Source of the DNA: Microbispora sp. NBC_01189 | GTDB taxonomy: Bacteria; Actinomycetota; Actinomycetes; Streptosporangiales; Streptosporangiaceae | DNA length: 64,000 nt | NCBI RefSeq assembly: GCF_036010665.1 | Contig: NZ_CP108581.1 | Location: 4,259,501-4,323,500 of the forward strand | Reading direction: 5' to 3' | Shown: one piece after another, positions 20,429-29,461 of the stretch | How positions within the stretch are numbered: position 1 is the first letter of the stretch | Layout: each line of letters opens with the position of its first letter | Notes under the pieces: model-generated | What the model was told of the DNA's origin: nothing | Database searches by the model: none | What the model saw: only the letters and a program-made list of their open reading frames with translations | Position numbers and translations under genes: made by a program

Positions 20429-21084
20429 GCCGTCACGCCTGTGCGGGCCGATCGCAGGCGCTCGTCCAGGGCGGCGAGCGTCAGGTATTCCTCGCGGGTG
20501 CCGCCGGCCTCGCCGTACGTGACGTCGTCGAACAGGCGTGCCGCCGCGCGCAGGTCCGCCGCGTGGGACGGCAGCGCCTGCCCGGCGGCCTCGGCGAGCT
20601 CCATCGCCGTACGACCCGGCAGCGGGGCGACGACGGCGCGCTCCTCCAGGTCGCGGGCGACGGCGCGCAACCGTTCCCGGACGGCCCCGGCCCAGTCCTC
20701 CTCGGCCGCCAGGCGTTCGGCCTCCGACCTGTGCTCGGCGGCCGTCCGCTCGCGTCGTCCGAACACGGCACCCGGCTCCGCCCTCCCCGAGCCGGAGAAG
20801 CGGCGCAGGGCCCACAGGAGCAGCAGGGCGAGGACGACCAGGACGACGACGATCACCACGAGCGACAGCACGCCGCCCGTGCCCGTCCCGTCGCCGCTCA
20901 TCAGGTCACCGATGAACTGGAGGAACTCCCGCCGTAACCGGTCGAACAGCGGCTCGTGCTGGTAGGCCATCCTCGACAGCTCGCGCGCCGCCTCGCCTGC
21001 GGCCTGGTCGCGGCCGATGTCGACGGGCGAGGCGAACGACGGCACGAACGACGCGGCGAGCGGTGCGAACGGCACCGTCGTCAC
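20425..21084 (-). CDS. DUF4129 domain-containing membrane protein
   Basis: A 219-residue protein with GTG 21084 chosen because it overlaps the stop of the upstream membrane-protein gene as GTGA; longer frames lack support. The order is an extracytoplasmic N-terminal region, one strong membrane helix (LSLVVIVVVLVVLALLLLWA, residues 78-98) and a cytoplasmic DUF4129 helical domain (DWAGAVRERLRAVARDLEER then TAMELAEAAGQALP). DUF4129 domains are also found fused to transglutaminase-like proteins linked to MoxR/DUF58. Its role in the complex is unknown. Confidence 0.88.
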   Translation of the reverse strand: MTTVPFAPLAASFVPSFASPVDIGRDQAAGEAARELSRMAYQHEPLFDRLRREFLQFIGDLMSGDGTGTGGVLSLVVIVVVLVVLALLLLWALRRFSGSGRAEPGAVFGRRERTAAEHRSEAERLAAEEDWAGAVRERLRAVARDLEERAVVAPLPGRTAMELAEAAGQALPSHAADLRAAARLFDDVTYGEAGGTREEYLTLAALDERLRSARTGVTA

Positions 21085-22514
21085 CCCTGTGGTCCGTTCG
21101 GCGGGGTTCCGTAGTAGGGCGAGGCCCCGGGTGGGGTTCCGTAGTACGGCGAGGCTCCGGGTGGGGTCCCGTCGTAGGGCGGAGATCCGGGGCCGGGCGC
21201 CGGTCCCGCCGCGGCCGCGTGGCTCGGGTGCCACAGGTCGTCGACGCCGGTGTGGACCCAGCCCTGCGACTGGTTCTGCGCGGCCGCCGTCTGCAGCACG
21301 AGGTCGAACGCCTCGGCCCGCATCCGCCGGTCGGCGTAGAGGAGCCCGGCCACGCCCGCCTGGAAGGGATAGGTGATCATGGAGGCGACGACGCTGCCCG
21401 CGGCCAGGAGGACCGTGGTGAGCGCCGTGGCGGCGACCGTGCCGCCGCCGAACATCCCGATCAGGGAACCGCCGATCGTGAACGGGATGCCCAGCACGCT
21501 GGAGGTGATGCCCGCGAGCACGGCGGCGAGCACCAGGATGCCGAACACCCGCCAGCTGCCGCCCTTCACCAGCCGCCACGACCGGGCCATCGCGTCGGTG
21601 ACCCCGCGGCCCTCCAGCACGACGGCTGGGGCCGCCAGCGAGAAGCGGGTGTAGAAGAAGGCGGCGTACGGGATGTAGGCCAGGACGAACACCAGGCTGA
21701 CGGTCACGAAGGCGCCCGCCGTCGCGTCACCCAGCCCCAGGGCCACGAGGAGCGCGAGGAGAACGAGCAGCGGCGCCATGAGGATGAGGGCCTGCAGCAA
21801 AGCCAGCCCCAGCAGGGCGAGCACCCGCGACCGCGCGAGCCGCCAGGCCTCACCCACCGTGATCCGGCCGCCGAACACCGCGCGGCCGAGCACCCGGGTG
21901 AGGATGCCCGTGAGGATCATCGTGCCCAGGAACGTCATGATGTAGGTGATGATCGCGCCGACGTACTGCGCGGCCACGCCGACGACCGGGAGCGCGGATG
22001 AGGTGGTCGTCCCGTAGGAACCGGAGCCGAAGCCTTCCAGCGTTGTCCCGAACATGCCGAGGCCGACCGCCTGGCCGAGCGCGCCCGGGATCGAGGCGAC
22101 GGCAGCCACGATCGCCGACAGGCCGAGCGTGGCCTTCGGGTTCGAGCGGATCAGCTTGATCGTGCCGTCGAAGATGTCGCCGAGCGTCAGCGGGCGCAGC
22201 GGGATGATCCCCGGACGGGGCGCGTCGGGCGGGCGCTGTCCGTAGGGGCCCTGGGCGTACGGGCCGGAAGGGCCGGGCTGTCCGGGCTGACCAGGGTGTC
22301 CGGGCTGACCGGGCTGGCCGTATGGGCCGGGCTGACCATAGGAAATGGGCTGGCCGTACGGGCCGGTCTGGGGGCCGGCGGGGCCTTCCCGGCCGCCGGG
22401 GGCGGCCCAGGATTCGCCCGTACCACCGGTCCCGGCGGCTCCGCCGTACGGCGGAGGTTGCTCGGCCGCCCAGCCGGAGGGCACGTCGGGGGAGGAGCCG
22501 GGGCCGTCAGTCAT
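21081..22514 (-). CDS. polytopic membrane protein with Pro/Gly-rich tails (glycerophosphoryl diester phosphodiesterase membrane-domain-like)
   Basis: A 477-residue protein from ATG 22514. Residues 1-125 are a disordered tail with QPG/PYGQ repeats. Residues 130-420 hold six or more membrane helices, starting at IIPLRPLTLGDIFDGTIKLI, a motif typical of this actinobacterial family and of the membrane domain seen in some glycerophosphodiesterases. The C-terminus is repetitive (GASPYYGTPP twice). No catalytic domain is present. It is the first gene of the operon leading to DUF4129, DUF4350, MoxR and DUF58, and diverges from mtrA. Confidence 0.85.
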   Translation of the reverse strand: MTDGPGSSPDVPSGWAAEQPPPYGGAAGTGGTGESWAAPGGREGPAGPQTGPYGQPISYGQPGPYGQPGQPGHPGQPGQPGPSGPYAQGPYGQRPPDAPRPGIIPLRPLTLGDIFDGTIKLIRSNPKATLGLSAIVAAVASIPGALGQAVGLGMFGTTLEGFGSGSYGTTTSSALPVVGVAAQYVGAIITYIMTFLGTMILTGILTRVLGRAVFGGRITVGEAWRLARSRVLALLGLALLQALILMAPLLVLLALLVALGLGDATAGAFVTVSLVFVLAYIPYAAFFYTRFSLAAPAVVLEGRGVTDAMARSWRLVKGGSWRVFGILVLAAVLAGITSSVLGIPFTIGGSLIGMFGGGTVAATALTTVLLAAGSVVASMITYPFQAGVAGLLYADRRMRAEAFDLVLQTAAAQNQSQGWVHTGVDDLWHPSHAAAAGPAPGPGSPPYDGTPPGASPYYGTPPGASPYYGTPPNGPQG

Positions 22515-22836
22515 GTCCCAATCCTGGCATGATGTACGCGCGTGTGCCGCGTGATCACCAAGCGTCCCTTCGCAGGCGGAAGCGAGCCGACAACGGGGAT
22601 GGCCGAAAACGGGACGCGGGCGCACACTTGGAACGTGACCGCACCACGGGATTCCCGCCGGTGTGACCGCATCTGGTCAGATAATCCCGCCCATGGTCTG
22701 CTGCGCTCAAGCTCCATCCCGCCTAAACTCCAACCTCTGTCATGGTCGTGTAACACCCGAGCGGCGGCCACCGGTAGCCTGCGGGGGTACCTGTGACAAA
22801 CGCCCAAATCTCCCAAACGCGTACGAATGAGGGGCC
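22515..22836. promoter_or_regulatory. divergent intergenic region upstream of mtrA
   Basis: This 322-bp gap separates the membrane operon from mtrA. Candidate -10 elements for mtrA are TAAACT at 22724 and TAGCCT at 22775, but neither has a convincing -35. A GTAAC at 22749 matches half of the MtrA recognition repeat, and a second half-site at proper spacing is not evident. The ribosome site GAGGGG precedes ATG 22837. No RNA gene or ORF is supported. Confidence 0.4.
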
Positions 22837-23514
22837 ATGAAAGGACGCGTGCTCGTCGTCGACGACGACGCAGCTCTCGCCGAGATGCTCGGCATCGTCT
22901 TGCGCGGGGAGGGTTTCGAACCGTCATTCGTGTCCGACGGCGACAAGGCGCTCGACGCGTTCCGGGACACCCGGCCGGATCTCGTCCTGCTCGACCTGAT
23001 GCTCCCCGGCGCCGACGGCATCGACGTCTGCCGCCGCATCCGGGCCGAGTCCGGGGTCCCCATCGTCATGCTGACGGCCAAGAGCGACACCATCGACGTG
23101 GTCCTCGGCCTGGAGTCCGGCGCCGACGACTACATCGTCAAGCCGTTCAAGCCGAAGGAACTCGTCGCCCGGGTGCGCGCCCGCCTGCGCCGCACCGACG
23201 AGCCCACCCCCGAGATCCTCCAGATCGGCGACATCACGATCGACGTGGCCGGTCACTCGGTCAAGCGCGGCGAGGAGGCCATCAACCTCACGCCGCTGGA
23301 GTTCGACCTGCTGGTCGCGCTGGCGCGCAAGCCCCGCCAGGTCTTCACCCGCGAGGTGCTGCTGGAGCAGGTCTGGGGTTACCGGCACGCCGCCGACACC
23401 CGCCTCGTGAACGTGCACGTCCAGCGCCTGCGCGCGAAGATCGAGAAGGACCCCGAGCACCCGGAGATCGTGGTCACGGTGCGCGGGGTGGGTTACAAGG
23501 CCGGCCCCGCGTAG
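22837..23514 (+). CDS. mtrA: two-component response regulator MtrA
   Basis: A 225-residue OmpR-type regulator that in actinobacteria controls cell division, wall remodelling and, in streptomycetes, development and antibiotic genes. The receiver shows VLVVDDDAALAEML, the phospho-Asp in LVLLDLMLPGADGID, VMLTAKSDTIDVV and the Lys in DDYIVKPFKPKE. The winged helix carries NLTPLEFDLLVALARKPRQV and LVNVHVQRLRAKIEKDP. It is followed after 15 bp by mtrB and then lpqB, the conserved operon. Confidence 0.97.
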   Translation: MKGRVLVVDDDAALAEMLGIVLRGEGFEPSFVSDGDKALDAFRDTRPDLVLLDLMLPGADGIDVCRRIRAESGVPIVMLTAKSDTIDVVLGLESGADDYIVKPFKPKELVARVRARLRRTDEPTPEILQIGDITIDVAGHSVKRGEEAINLTPLEFDLLVALARKPRQVFTREVLLEQVWGYRHAADTRLVNVHVQRLRAKIEKDPEHPEIVVTVRGVGYKAGPA

Positions 23515-23529
23515 GCGCCCGCTCCCACC

Positions 23530-25281
23530 ATGCCGGCACCCGCGAGAAAGTCCCGCCGCCGGACCCCCGGTCAGATCGCCCGTGGGGTCCGCAGACGCGC
23601 GCGCCGTCTCGCTGGCCGGCTCCGGAGGGTCTGGCGGCGCTCGCTCCAGCTCCGCGTCGTCACCAGCACGCTGGTGCTGTCGATGGCCGTCGTGGTCGTC
23701 CTCGGCGTGTTCCTGATGCAGTCGATCTACGCGTCGGTGCACAAGGCCAGCGAGGTGTCCGCGGTCGCGGAGTCGCAGGCCAACAACGCCACCGCGAGCG
23801 GTTACCTGAGCCAGCTCTCCGACATCGGCGACACCGGGCAGGACGGTACGGCGCCCGGCCCGGTGGGCGACCCCGCCGACACGGCGGCCCAGGCGCTGGC
23901 GGACCGCTCCGGCGGCCGCTACGACGTCGTCATCTACAACACGAGCATGGTCGGGCAGGGCAGGGTCTCCGGCCAGATCGACCCGCTGAGCATCCCCGCG
24001 TCCCTCCGGGCGGACGTCCGGAACAGCGACGAGGACCACCCTCTGTGGCACCAGACAGTGACGGTGCGCTACATCGGCGCCAAGCAGCCCGAGCCCGCCC
24101 TGGTTGTCGGCGCCATGGTCAACGGGACCTACGAGATCTACCACGTCTTCCCGCTGGGCGACGAGGAGAAGACCTTCCAGGCGGTCCAGCGGATGCTGAT
24201 CGGCGCGGGCGCCGCGCTCGTGCTGCTGCTCGCGGGCGTCGCCTCGCTCGTCACCCGCCAGGTGGTGATCCCCGTACGGCTCGCGCGTCAGGCGGCGGAA
24301 CGGCTGGCGGCCGGCCGCCTGGAGGAGCGGCTCAAGGTGCGCGGTGAGGACGACCTCGCCCGGCTGGCCACCTCGTTCAACGAGATGGCCTCCAACCTGG
24401 CCGTGAAGATCCACCAGCTGGAGGAGCTCTCCCAGGTGCAGCGCCAGTTCGTCTCCGACGTCTCGCACGAGCTGCGTACGCCGCTGACGACCGTCCGCAT
24501 GGCCGCCGACCTGTTGTACGAGGGCCGCGAGGACTTCGACCCCTCGTCGGCGCGGGCGGCCGAGCTGATGCAGAACCAGCTCGAACGCTTCGAGTCCATG
24601 CTCGCCGACCTGCTGGAGATCAGCCGGTACGACGCGGGGGCCGCGACCCTCGACCTGGACCCCGTCGACATGCGCGACGTGGTGCTGCGCGCGGTGGGCG
24701 ACTCCGAGACGCTGGCGGAGCGCCAGGCCACCCGGTTCGAGCTGCGCCTGCCCAACGAGCCCTGCATGGCCGAGGTGGACAGCCGCAGGGTCGAGCGCAT
24801 CCTGCGCAACCTGCTGTTCAACGCCATCGAGCACGGAGAGGGCCGCGAGATCGTGGTCACGCTCGGCGCCGACCGCGACGCCGTGGCCGTGGCCGTACGC
24901 GACCACGGGGTCGGCCTGAAGCCGGGCGAGGAGACCATGGTCTTCGACCGCTTCTGGCGGGCCGATCCCTCGCGTGCCCGCACCATCGGCGGCACGGGTC
25001 TCGGGCTGGCGATCTCGCGGGAGGACGCGATGCTGCACGGGGGCTGGCTCCAGGCGTGGGGCGTCGCGGGCGAGGGCAGCCAGTTCCGCCTGTCGCTGCC
25101 GCGCGTCGCGGGGGCGCCGCTGCGCGGATCGCCGCTCCCGCTGGTCCCGCCGGAGGTGGAGATGCGGCGCACCTGGCGCGGCCACACCACGCCGGTCCTG
25201 ACCCCCGCCGTCGGCGCGATCTCCGAGGCCGGGCCCCGCGTGCGGGAGAGCGCCGAGGCGGGCGGTTTCGATGCCGACTGA
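23530..25281 (+). CDS. mtrB: sensor histidine kinase MtrB
   Basis: A 583-residue membrane kinase. A basic N-tail precedes TM1 (STLVLSMAVVVVLGVFLM, residues 50-68). An extracytoplasmic sensor region of about 155 residues follows, then TM2 near residue 220, HAMP (residues 240-295), the phosphoacceptor helix SDVSHELRTPLTTVRMAADL and an ATPase domain with FNAIEHGEGRE, DRFWRADPSRAR and GTGLGLAISRED. It phosphorylates MtrA. The C-terminal tail is disordered. The end overlaps the start of lpqB by 11 bp, indicating coupling. Confidence 0.97.
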   Translation: MPAPARKSRRRTPGQIARGVRRRARRLAGRLRRVWRRSLQLRVVTSTLVLSMAVVVVLGVFLMQSIYASVHKASEVSAVAESQANNATASGYLSQLSDIGDTGQDGTAPGPVGDPADTAAQALADRSGGRYDVVIYNTSMVGQGRVSGQIDPLSIPASLRADVRNSDEDHPLWHQTVTVRYIGAKQPEPALVVGAMVNGTYEIYHVFPLGDEEKTFQAVQRMLIGAGAALVLLLAGVASLVTRQVVIPVRLARQAAERLAAGRLEERLKVRGEDDLARLATSFNEMASNLAVKIHQLEELSQVQRQFVSDVSHELRTPLTTVRMAADLLYEGREDFDPSSARAAELMQNQLERFESMLADLLEISRYDAGAATLDLDPVDMRDVVLRAVGDSETLAERQATRFELRLPNEPCMAEVDSRRVERILRNLLFNAIEHGEGREIVVTLGADRDAVAVAVRDHGVGLKPGEETMVFDRFWRADPSRARTIGGTGLGLAISREDAMLHGGWLQAWGVAGEGSQFRLSLPRVAGAPLRGSPLPLVPPEVEMRRTWRGHTTPVLTPAVGAISEAGPRVRESAEAGGFDAD

Positions 25282-27043
25282 GCGTCGCCGCGGCGCGGTG
25301 ACCCGCCGCCTCGCGGCGTTCGCGGGCGTGGTCCTCGTGCTGGCCGGCGGCGGGGCGGGCTGCGCCACCGTGCCGACGAGCGGCCCCCGCCTCGCCCAGG
25401 AGGACAAGACCAAGGACACGCTCAGCGAGCCGTACGTGCGGATCATCGCGGAGCCGCCGAAGCAGGGCGCGTCGCCCGACGACATCGTCAAGGGCTTCCA
25501 GGCCGCCATGGCCTCCTTCGACGACGCCGAGTTGCGGATCGCCAAGCAGTACCTCACCCAGGGCGCGGCCCAGCGCTGGAACCCCAGGCGGCAGACCCGC
25601 GTCTACGAGGGCAAGATCGAGCCGGACCGTACGCAGGACCTCGAGCACGCCACCCGGACGACGGTGACGCTGAAGGGGACGAAGGTCGCCACGATCGACT
25701 CCGAGGGCGGGTACACCCCCGCGACCGGCGCCCTGGTCGAGCCGTTCACCCTGGTCAAGGTGGGCGCCGAGTGGCGGATCGACATCCCGCCGGACGCTCG
25801 TCTGCTGTCGAGCGACGACGTGCGGCGGGCCTACCGGCGGGTGGATCTGTACTATCCCCCGGCCATTCCGGCGACGGGGCTGGTGGCCGACCGGGTGTGG
25901 GTGCCCATCGAGCCGAGCAGGGGGGTGCCCGAGACGCGGGTCCGCCGCCTGCTCGCCGGGCCGACCTCGTCGATCGCGAGCGCGGTGCGCAGCGCCTTCC
26001 CGGCCGGCACCGACCTCAACCGGATCACCGTCGAGGGCGACACGGTCGTGGTCGACTTCACCTCCCAGGTGGACACGGTGCCGGTCGACCGCCTCGACGC
26101 GCTCAAGGCGCAACTCGTGTGGACGCTCGGCGACCTGGTGACCGGCCGTACCGTGGAGATCCGCGTCAACGGCAGCAGCCCCGGCGTCCGGTTCCGGCCC
26201 GCCGACTACCACGCCTACGACCCGAACGTGCTGACCGGTTCGCCGCAGGCCTACTACATGCAGGGCGGCAGGCTGCTGCAGTACAAGGAGAAGGGCACCG
26301 GCACCCCCGTGCCGGGCGCGGCGGGCGAGCAGGCCGGGAAGTTCACCGAGCCGGCCGTCCTGACCCAGTATCCGGTCTCGGTGGCGGCCCTGGTCAACGG
26401 CGACGGCGTCTACGTCGCGCCGATGACGCCGGGCAGCGCCTGGCAGCGGTGGATCGCCGGCCGGAACATGAGCCCGCCCTCCTGGGACCGGTACGGCGCC
26501 GTCTGGTCGGCCGAGAAGGTGAGCGCGCACGAGAGCCGCGTCTGGACGGCGGTCGCCGGCCAGCCCCGCAGGGTGGAGATCTCCGAGGAGCTGTCGTACG
26601 GGCGCATCATCAAGCTGCGGGTCTCCCGCGACGGGGCGAGGGTCGCCGCCATCCTCGACGACGGGCTCGGCACCTCTGTGCGGGTCGGCACGATTCTCCG
26701 CCTCGGCGAGCAGGTGCGGATCGACGACGTGCGGACGCTCATCGACTCGCGCGACGACCAGCAGATCGAGGACATCGCCTGGCAGGACGCCACCGATCTG
26801 CTCGTGCTGTCCAAGGTCAAGAGCGGCCAGGAGCTGACCCCGTGGTCGGTGATGGAGGGCAGGACGGACCCGGACGCCGGGCCCATCAAGCTGGATTCGA
26901 AGATCGAGTCGATCGCCGCCGCCCCCGACCACGTGATCGCCGCGGCCGACGAGGGCCAGGTGATCAGCTACAGCACCGACAAGCAGGCCTGGAACCAGCT
27001 CGCCAAGGAGGGCGCCACCAATCCGGTCTATCCCCTCGGCTGA
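25271..27043 (+). CDS. lpqB: lipoprotein LpqB
   Basis: A 590-residue exported lipoprotein that interacts with the MtrB sensor region in mycobacteria and tunes its signalling. The signal sequence ends with the lipobox LAGGGAGC (Cys 34). A GerMN domain sits near residues 195-300 (RRLLAGPTSSIASAVRSAFP then DTVVVDFTSQVDTVPVDRLD), followed by a beta-propeller-like C-terminal domain with repeated hydrophobic strands. It overlaps mtrB by 11 bp, completing mtrA-mtrB-lpqB. Confidence 0.95.
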   Translation: MPTERRRGAVTRRLAAFAGVVLVLAGGGAGCATVPTSGPRLAQEDKTKDTLSEPYVRIIAEPPKQGASPDDIVKGFQAAMASFDDAELRIAKQYLTQGAAQRWNPRRQTRVYEGKIEPDRTQDLEHATRTTVTLKGTKVATIDSEGGYTPATGALVEPFTLVKVGAEWRIDIPPDARLLSSDDVRRAYRRVDLYYPPAIPATGLVADRVWVPIEPSRGVPETRVRRLLAGPTSSIASAVRSAFPAGTDLNRITVEGDTVVVDFTSQVDTVPVDRLDALKAQLVWTLGDLVTGRTVEIRVNGSSPGVRFRPADYHAYDPNVLTGSPQAYYMQGGRLLQYKEKGTGTPVPGAAGEQAGKFTEPAVLTQYPVSVAALVNGDGVYVAPMTPGSAWQRWIAGRNMSPPSWDRYGAVWSAEKVSAHESRVWTAVAGQPRRVEISEELSYGRIIKLRVSRDGARVAAILDDGLGTSVRVGTILRLGEQVRIDDVRTLIDSRDDQQIEDIAWQDATDLLVLSKVKSGQELTPWSVMEGRTDPDAGPIKLDSKIESIAAAPDHVIAAADEGQVISYSTDKQAWNQLAKEGATNPVYPLG

Positions 27044-27089
27044 CCGGCCGTCCCGCCGGAATGTCGGTGGCGGGCGGGATGCTGGGCGC

Positions 27090-28073
27090 GTGGTGCCGGC
27101 GCTGCTCGACCTGATTTTCCCGCCCCGCTGCGCCGGATGCGGCGCGTGGGGCGCGACGGCCTGCCCGTCCTGCCTGGCGAGGCTGCTCGGGGAGCCGGCT
27201 CCACGACCGCCGGACCCGGCGCCGCCGGGCCTGCCGGACTGCTGGTCGGCCACCGCCTACGAGGGCGCGGCCCGCCGGATGATCCTCGCCTGCAAGGAAC
27301 GCGGCCGAACGGCTCTGGTGCCGGTCCTGGCCGCCTGCGTGGCGACCTGCGTCGCCGCCTGGCAGGCCGAAGCCGAGGCGGCGACGGAGCGCGCGGAGGG
27401 CCCGGCGGGCGGGAGCCGGGCAGGAGCGGGGCCGGCGTCCGGAGTCCTGGCGGGCGGGGGCCGGGCAGGAGCGGGGCCGGCAGGTCCAGGGGTGGTGACG
27501 TGGCTGGTGCCGGTGCCGAGCGCCCGGGCCGCCGTCCGCCGCCGGGGGCACGACCCGGTGCGGGCCGTCGCGACGGCCGCCGCCCGGGAGTTGCGCGAGC
27601 GGGGCCGCCCCGCCGTGCTCGCGCCGCTGCTGCGGCAGCGCCGGCGGGTGGCCGACCAGGCGGGCCTCGGCTCGCTGCAGCGAGCCGCCAACCTCTCCGG
27701 CGCCTTCGACGTCGATCTCCGCGCCCTGGAACCCCGGACACTCGCGCTCCGCGCTCCGCAGCCCCTTGGCGCGCTCCGCGCTCTGTGGCGGACGGAGCGG
27801 GCCGACGGCCTGCCGGGGGGCTCCCGGGCGGATCTTCGCGCCGCGGGGACGCTGGGGCCGTCTCACAGCGGCACAGGGCGTGGTGTGGGGTTCCGGGTCG
27901 TCCTGGTGGACGACGTCGTCACGACCGGGGCGACGCTGGCGGAGGCGGCGCGGGCGCTGCGCGCGGCGGGCGTCGCACCGTCGGCGGCGGTGACGATCGC
28001 CGCCACCCCCCGGCGTGTCCCGTATGGCGCGACACGCCGGAAGCGCCACATTGCCGATAATCACGGATGGTAA
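27090..28073 (+). CDS. ComF family phosphoribosyltransferase-like protein
   Basis: A 327-residue protein from GTG 27090. The N-terminal zinc finger is FPPRCAGCGAWGATACPSCL. The core has YEGAARRMILACKERGR and the PRPP-binding loop VVLVDDVVTTGATLAEAARA. ComF helps DNA uptake in competent bacteria; in actinomycetes its role is unproven. It is longer than usual (about 230-260) because of two low-complexity inserts, one holding a duplicated 22-bp DNA segment (near residues 109-131) and one near residues 210-265. It follows lpqB by 46 bp and is probably in the same transcript. Confidence 0.88.
   Translation: MVPALLDLIFPPRCAGCGAWGATACPSCLARLLGEPAPRPPDPAPPGLPDCWSATAYEGAARRMILACKERGRTALVPVLAACVATCVAAWQAEAEAATERAEGPAGGSRAGAGPASGVLAGGGRAGAGPAGPGVVTWLVPVPSARAAVRRRGHDPVRAVATAAARELRERGRPAVLAPLLRQRRRVADQAGLGSLQRAANLSGAFDVDLRALEPRTLALRAPQPLGALRALWRTERADGLPGGSRADLRAAGTLGPSHSGTGRGVGFRVVLVDDVVTTGATLAEAARALRAAGVAPSAAVTIAATPRRVPYGATRRKRHIADNHGW
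27415..27481 (+). repeat. 22-bp direct repeat inside comF
   Basis: Two identical 22-bp copies (27415-27436 and 27460-27481), beginning GCCGGGCAGGAGC, are 45 bp apart start to start. That distance is 15 codons, so frame is kept and the peptide GRAGAGPA-like unit is duplicated. Confidence 0.75.
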
Positions 28074-28221
28074 AGCTTGAGGCGGATTCGCCCCTCGCCG
28101 CCGAGGAGACGGCGAGGCGGAGGATTCGGCGAGCCACCTGCTCGGTGGAGGTGTGGACACCGGATCTGCGGGGATTCCAGGAATATGACCGCGAGTTTTC
28201 CAAGGGTGAGACGGCAACCCG

Positions 28222-28238
28222 GATCACGCAAAGTGATC
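28222..28238. promoter_or_regulatory. GATCAC-5-GTGATC inverted repeat downstream of comF
   Basis: Perfect six-base arms five bases apart lie in a lower-GC part of the gap between comF and hpf, about 70 bp upstream of the structured RNA. It could be an operator for the RNA/hpf promoter or a weak hairpin ending the comF transcript. Confidence 0.35.
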
Positions 28239-28299
28239 GTCCGGCTCTCCTCTTGGCTGACATCCGTGTCGGCAGCGACTAGCGTTCAGACATGGCACC

Positions 28300-28490
28300 C
28301 GTCCGGGTCCGTGGTTGCGCCGGGCCGACTCCCTCGTGGGGTCCGGCCTGGCAAGCCGATGCCAGCCGCAGGCGAAACGGTCCACGTAAGGCGACTCTTG
28401 GTCGACCGATCACGGTGCGGCTTAGAGGTAAGTCCTGCCCTCCCGGGGGTCCAGATGTCCCCCGCCAGAGGAGAAGGGCAGTAGTGGCGA
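28300..28490 (+). ncRNA. probable raiA-motif RNA upstream of hpf
   Basis: About 190 bases with dense base-pairing and no supported ORF lie in the 525-bp gap before hpf. CGTGG (28310) pairs with CCACG (28382) and encloses two hairpins: GGCCGAC/GTCCGGCC-type (28323-28348, tetraloop TCGT) and TGGCA/TGCCA (28349-28364). A second module has the outer stem CTGCCCT (28435) with AGGGCAG (28475) around the stem GGGGG/CCCCC (28445-28463). The raiA motif is a large conserved RNA of Firmicutes and Actinobacteria found upstream of raiA/hpf, so position, size and structure all fit. I cannot run the covariance model, so the family name is inferred. Remaining gap sequence holds nothing else recognisable. Confidence 0.6.
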
Positions 28491-28598
28491 CTGAGCTGCG
28501 AACCCCTCAGCAGGCGGATGTGGGGACGAAGACCAGGTCGGCCGGACGGGTGCTCCGAAAGCCGTGCACCGCAGTCGATGTGCGAAGGGAGGCTTTGC

Positions 28599-29303
28599 GT
28601 GGAAATCATCGTCAAGGGACGGCACACCACAGTGAGTGACCGTTTCCGTGATCACGTGACGTCCAAGCTGGCCAGAATCCAACGACTGGACAACAAGCTC
28701 ATCCAGGCCGATGTGGAGGTCTCCAAGGAGTCCAACCACCGGCAGAGCGGGCAACGCGAACGGGTGGAGCTCACCATCCACTCACGTGGCCCCGTCATCC
28801 GCGCCGAGGCGTGCGCGGACGACCGCTTCTCGGCCCTGGACATCGCCATCGGCAAGCTCGAAGAGCGGCTGAGGCGGCTTGCCGACCGACGCAAGATCCA
28901 CCACGGGAAGAACTGCCCGCCCTCGACGGCCGAGCTCACGGCGGTGATGGAGGACGCCCGAGGGGTGGTCCGCACCGCCCGGGAGGAGCCCGGGCCGGTC
29001 GCGGAGGTCGCGGCGGTGCGGGCGGCCCCGGCGGCCCCGGCGTTCGCCGAGTGGGAGCGGGAGCCGGAGCGGGTCGAGGATTCCGGGCCGATCGTCCCCA
29101 TCGAGATGGACGGCGACGGACCACTGATCGTGCGCGAGAAGTTCCACAAGGCCGACCCCATGACGATCGACCAGGCGCTCCTCGAGATGGAGCTGGTGGG
29201 TCACGACTTCTACCTCTTCCGTGACAAGGAGGGGGGACTGCCCAGCGTCGTCTACCGGCGGCGGGGCTACGACTACGGTCTCCTCAGGCTCGTCGAGCCC
29301 TGA
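28599..29303 (+). CDS. hpf: ribosome hibernation promoting factor, long form
   Basis: A 234-residue protein that stabilises inactive 100S ribosomes under stress. GTG 28599 is chosen because it follows GAAGGGAGG and gives the family start MEIIVKGRHTTVSDRFRDHV. Residues 1-100 form the S30AE/RaiA domain that sits in the decoding channel. A variable linker of about 65 residues follows. The C-terminal domain (IVREKFHKADPMTIDQALLE then HDFYLFRDKEGGLPSVVYRR) mediates ribosome dimerisation. The structured RNA upstream is probably part of, or processed from, the same transcript. Confidence 0.95.
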   Translation: MEIIVKGRHTTVSDRFRDHVTSKLARIQRLDNKLIQADVEVSKESNHRQSGQRERVELTIHSRGPVIRAEACADDRFSALDIAIGKLEERLRRLADRRKIHHGKNCPPSTAELTAVMEDARGVVRTAREEPGPVAEVAAVRAAPAAPAFAEWEREPERVEDSGPIVPIEMDGDGPLIVREKFHKADPMTIDQALLEMELVGHDFYLFRDKEGGLPSVVYRRRGYDYGLLRLVEP

Positions 29304-29461
29304 GGCAGGTCCTCGTGCGGTCCCCGGCCCCGACGGACGCGGGCCGGGGCACCGCGCGATCCCTCGGAGGAGGCCCGGTCCGGCGCGACGAAGATCCCTA
29401 ACACTCCGGAACCCGTGTCATGATGGCGATCCAGCGTCCTTGGCCCCCGCAAGGAGGTTCC

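Noticed and set aside
28067-28282. 71-residue ORF starting over the comF stop codon
   Set aside because: It has no ribosome site, no recognisable family, and ends inside the leader of the structured RNA. Codon positions show no third-base GC bias.
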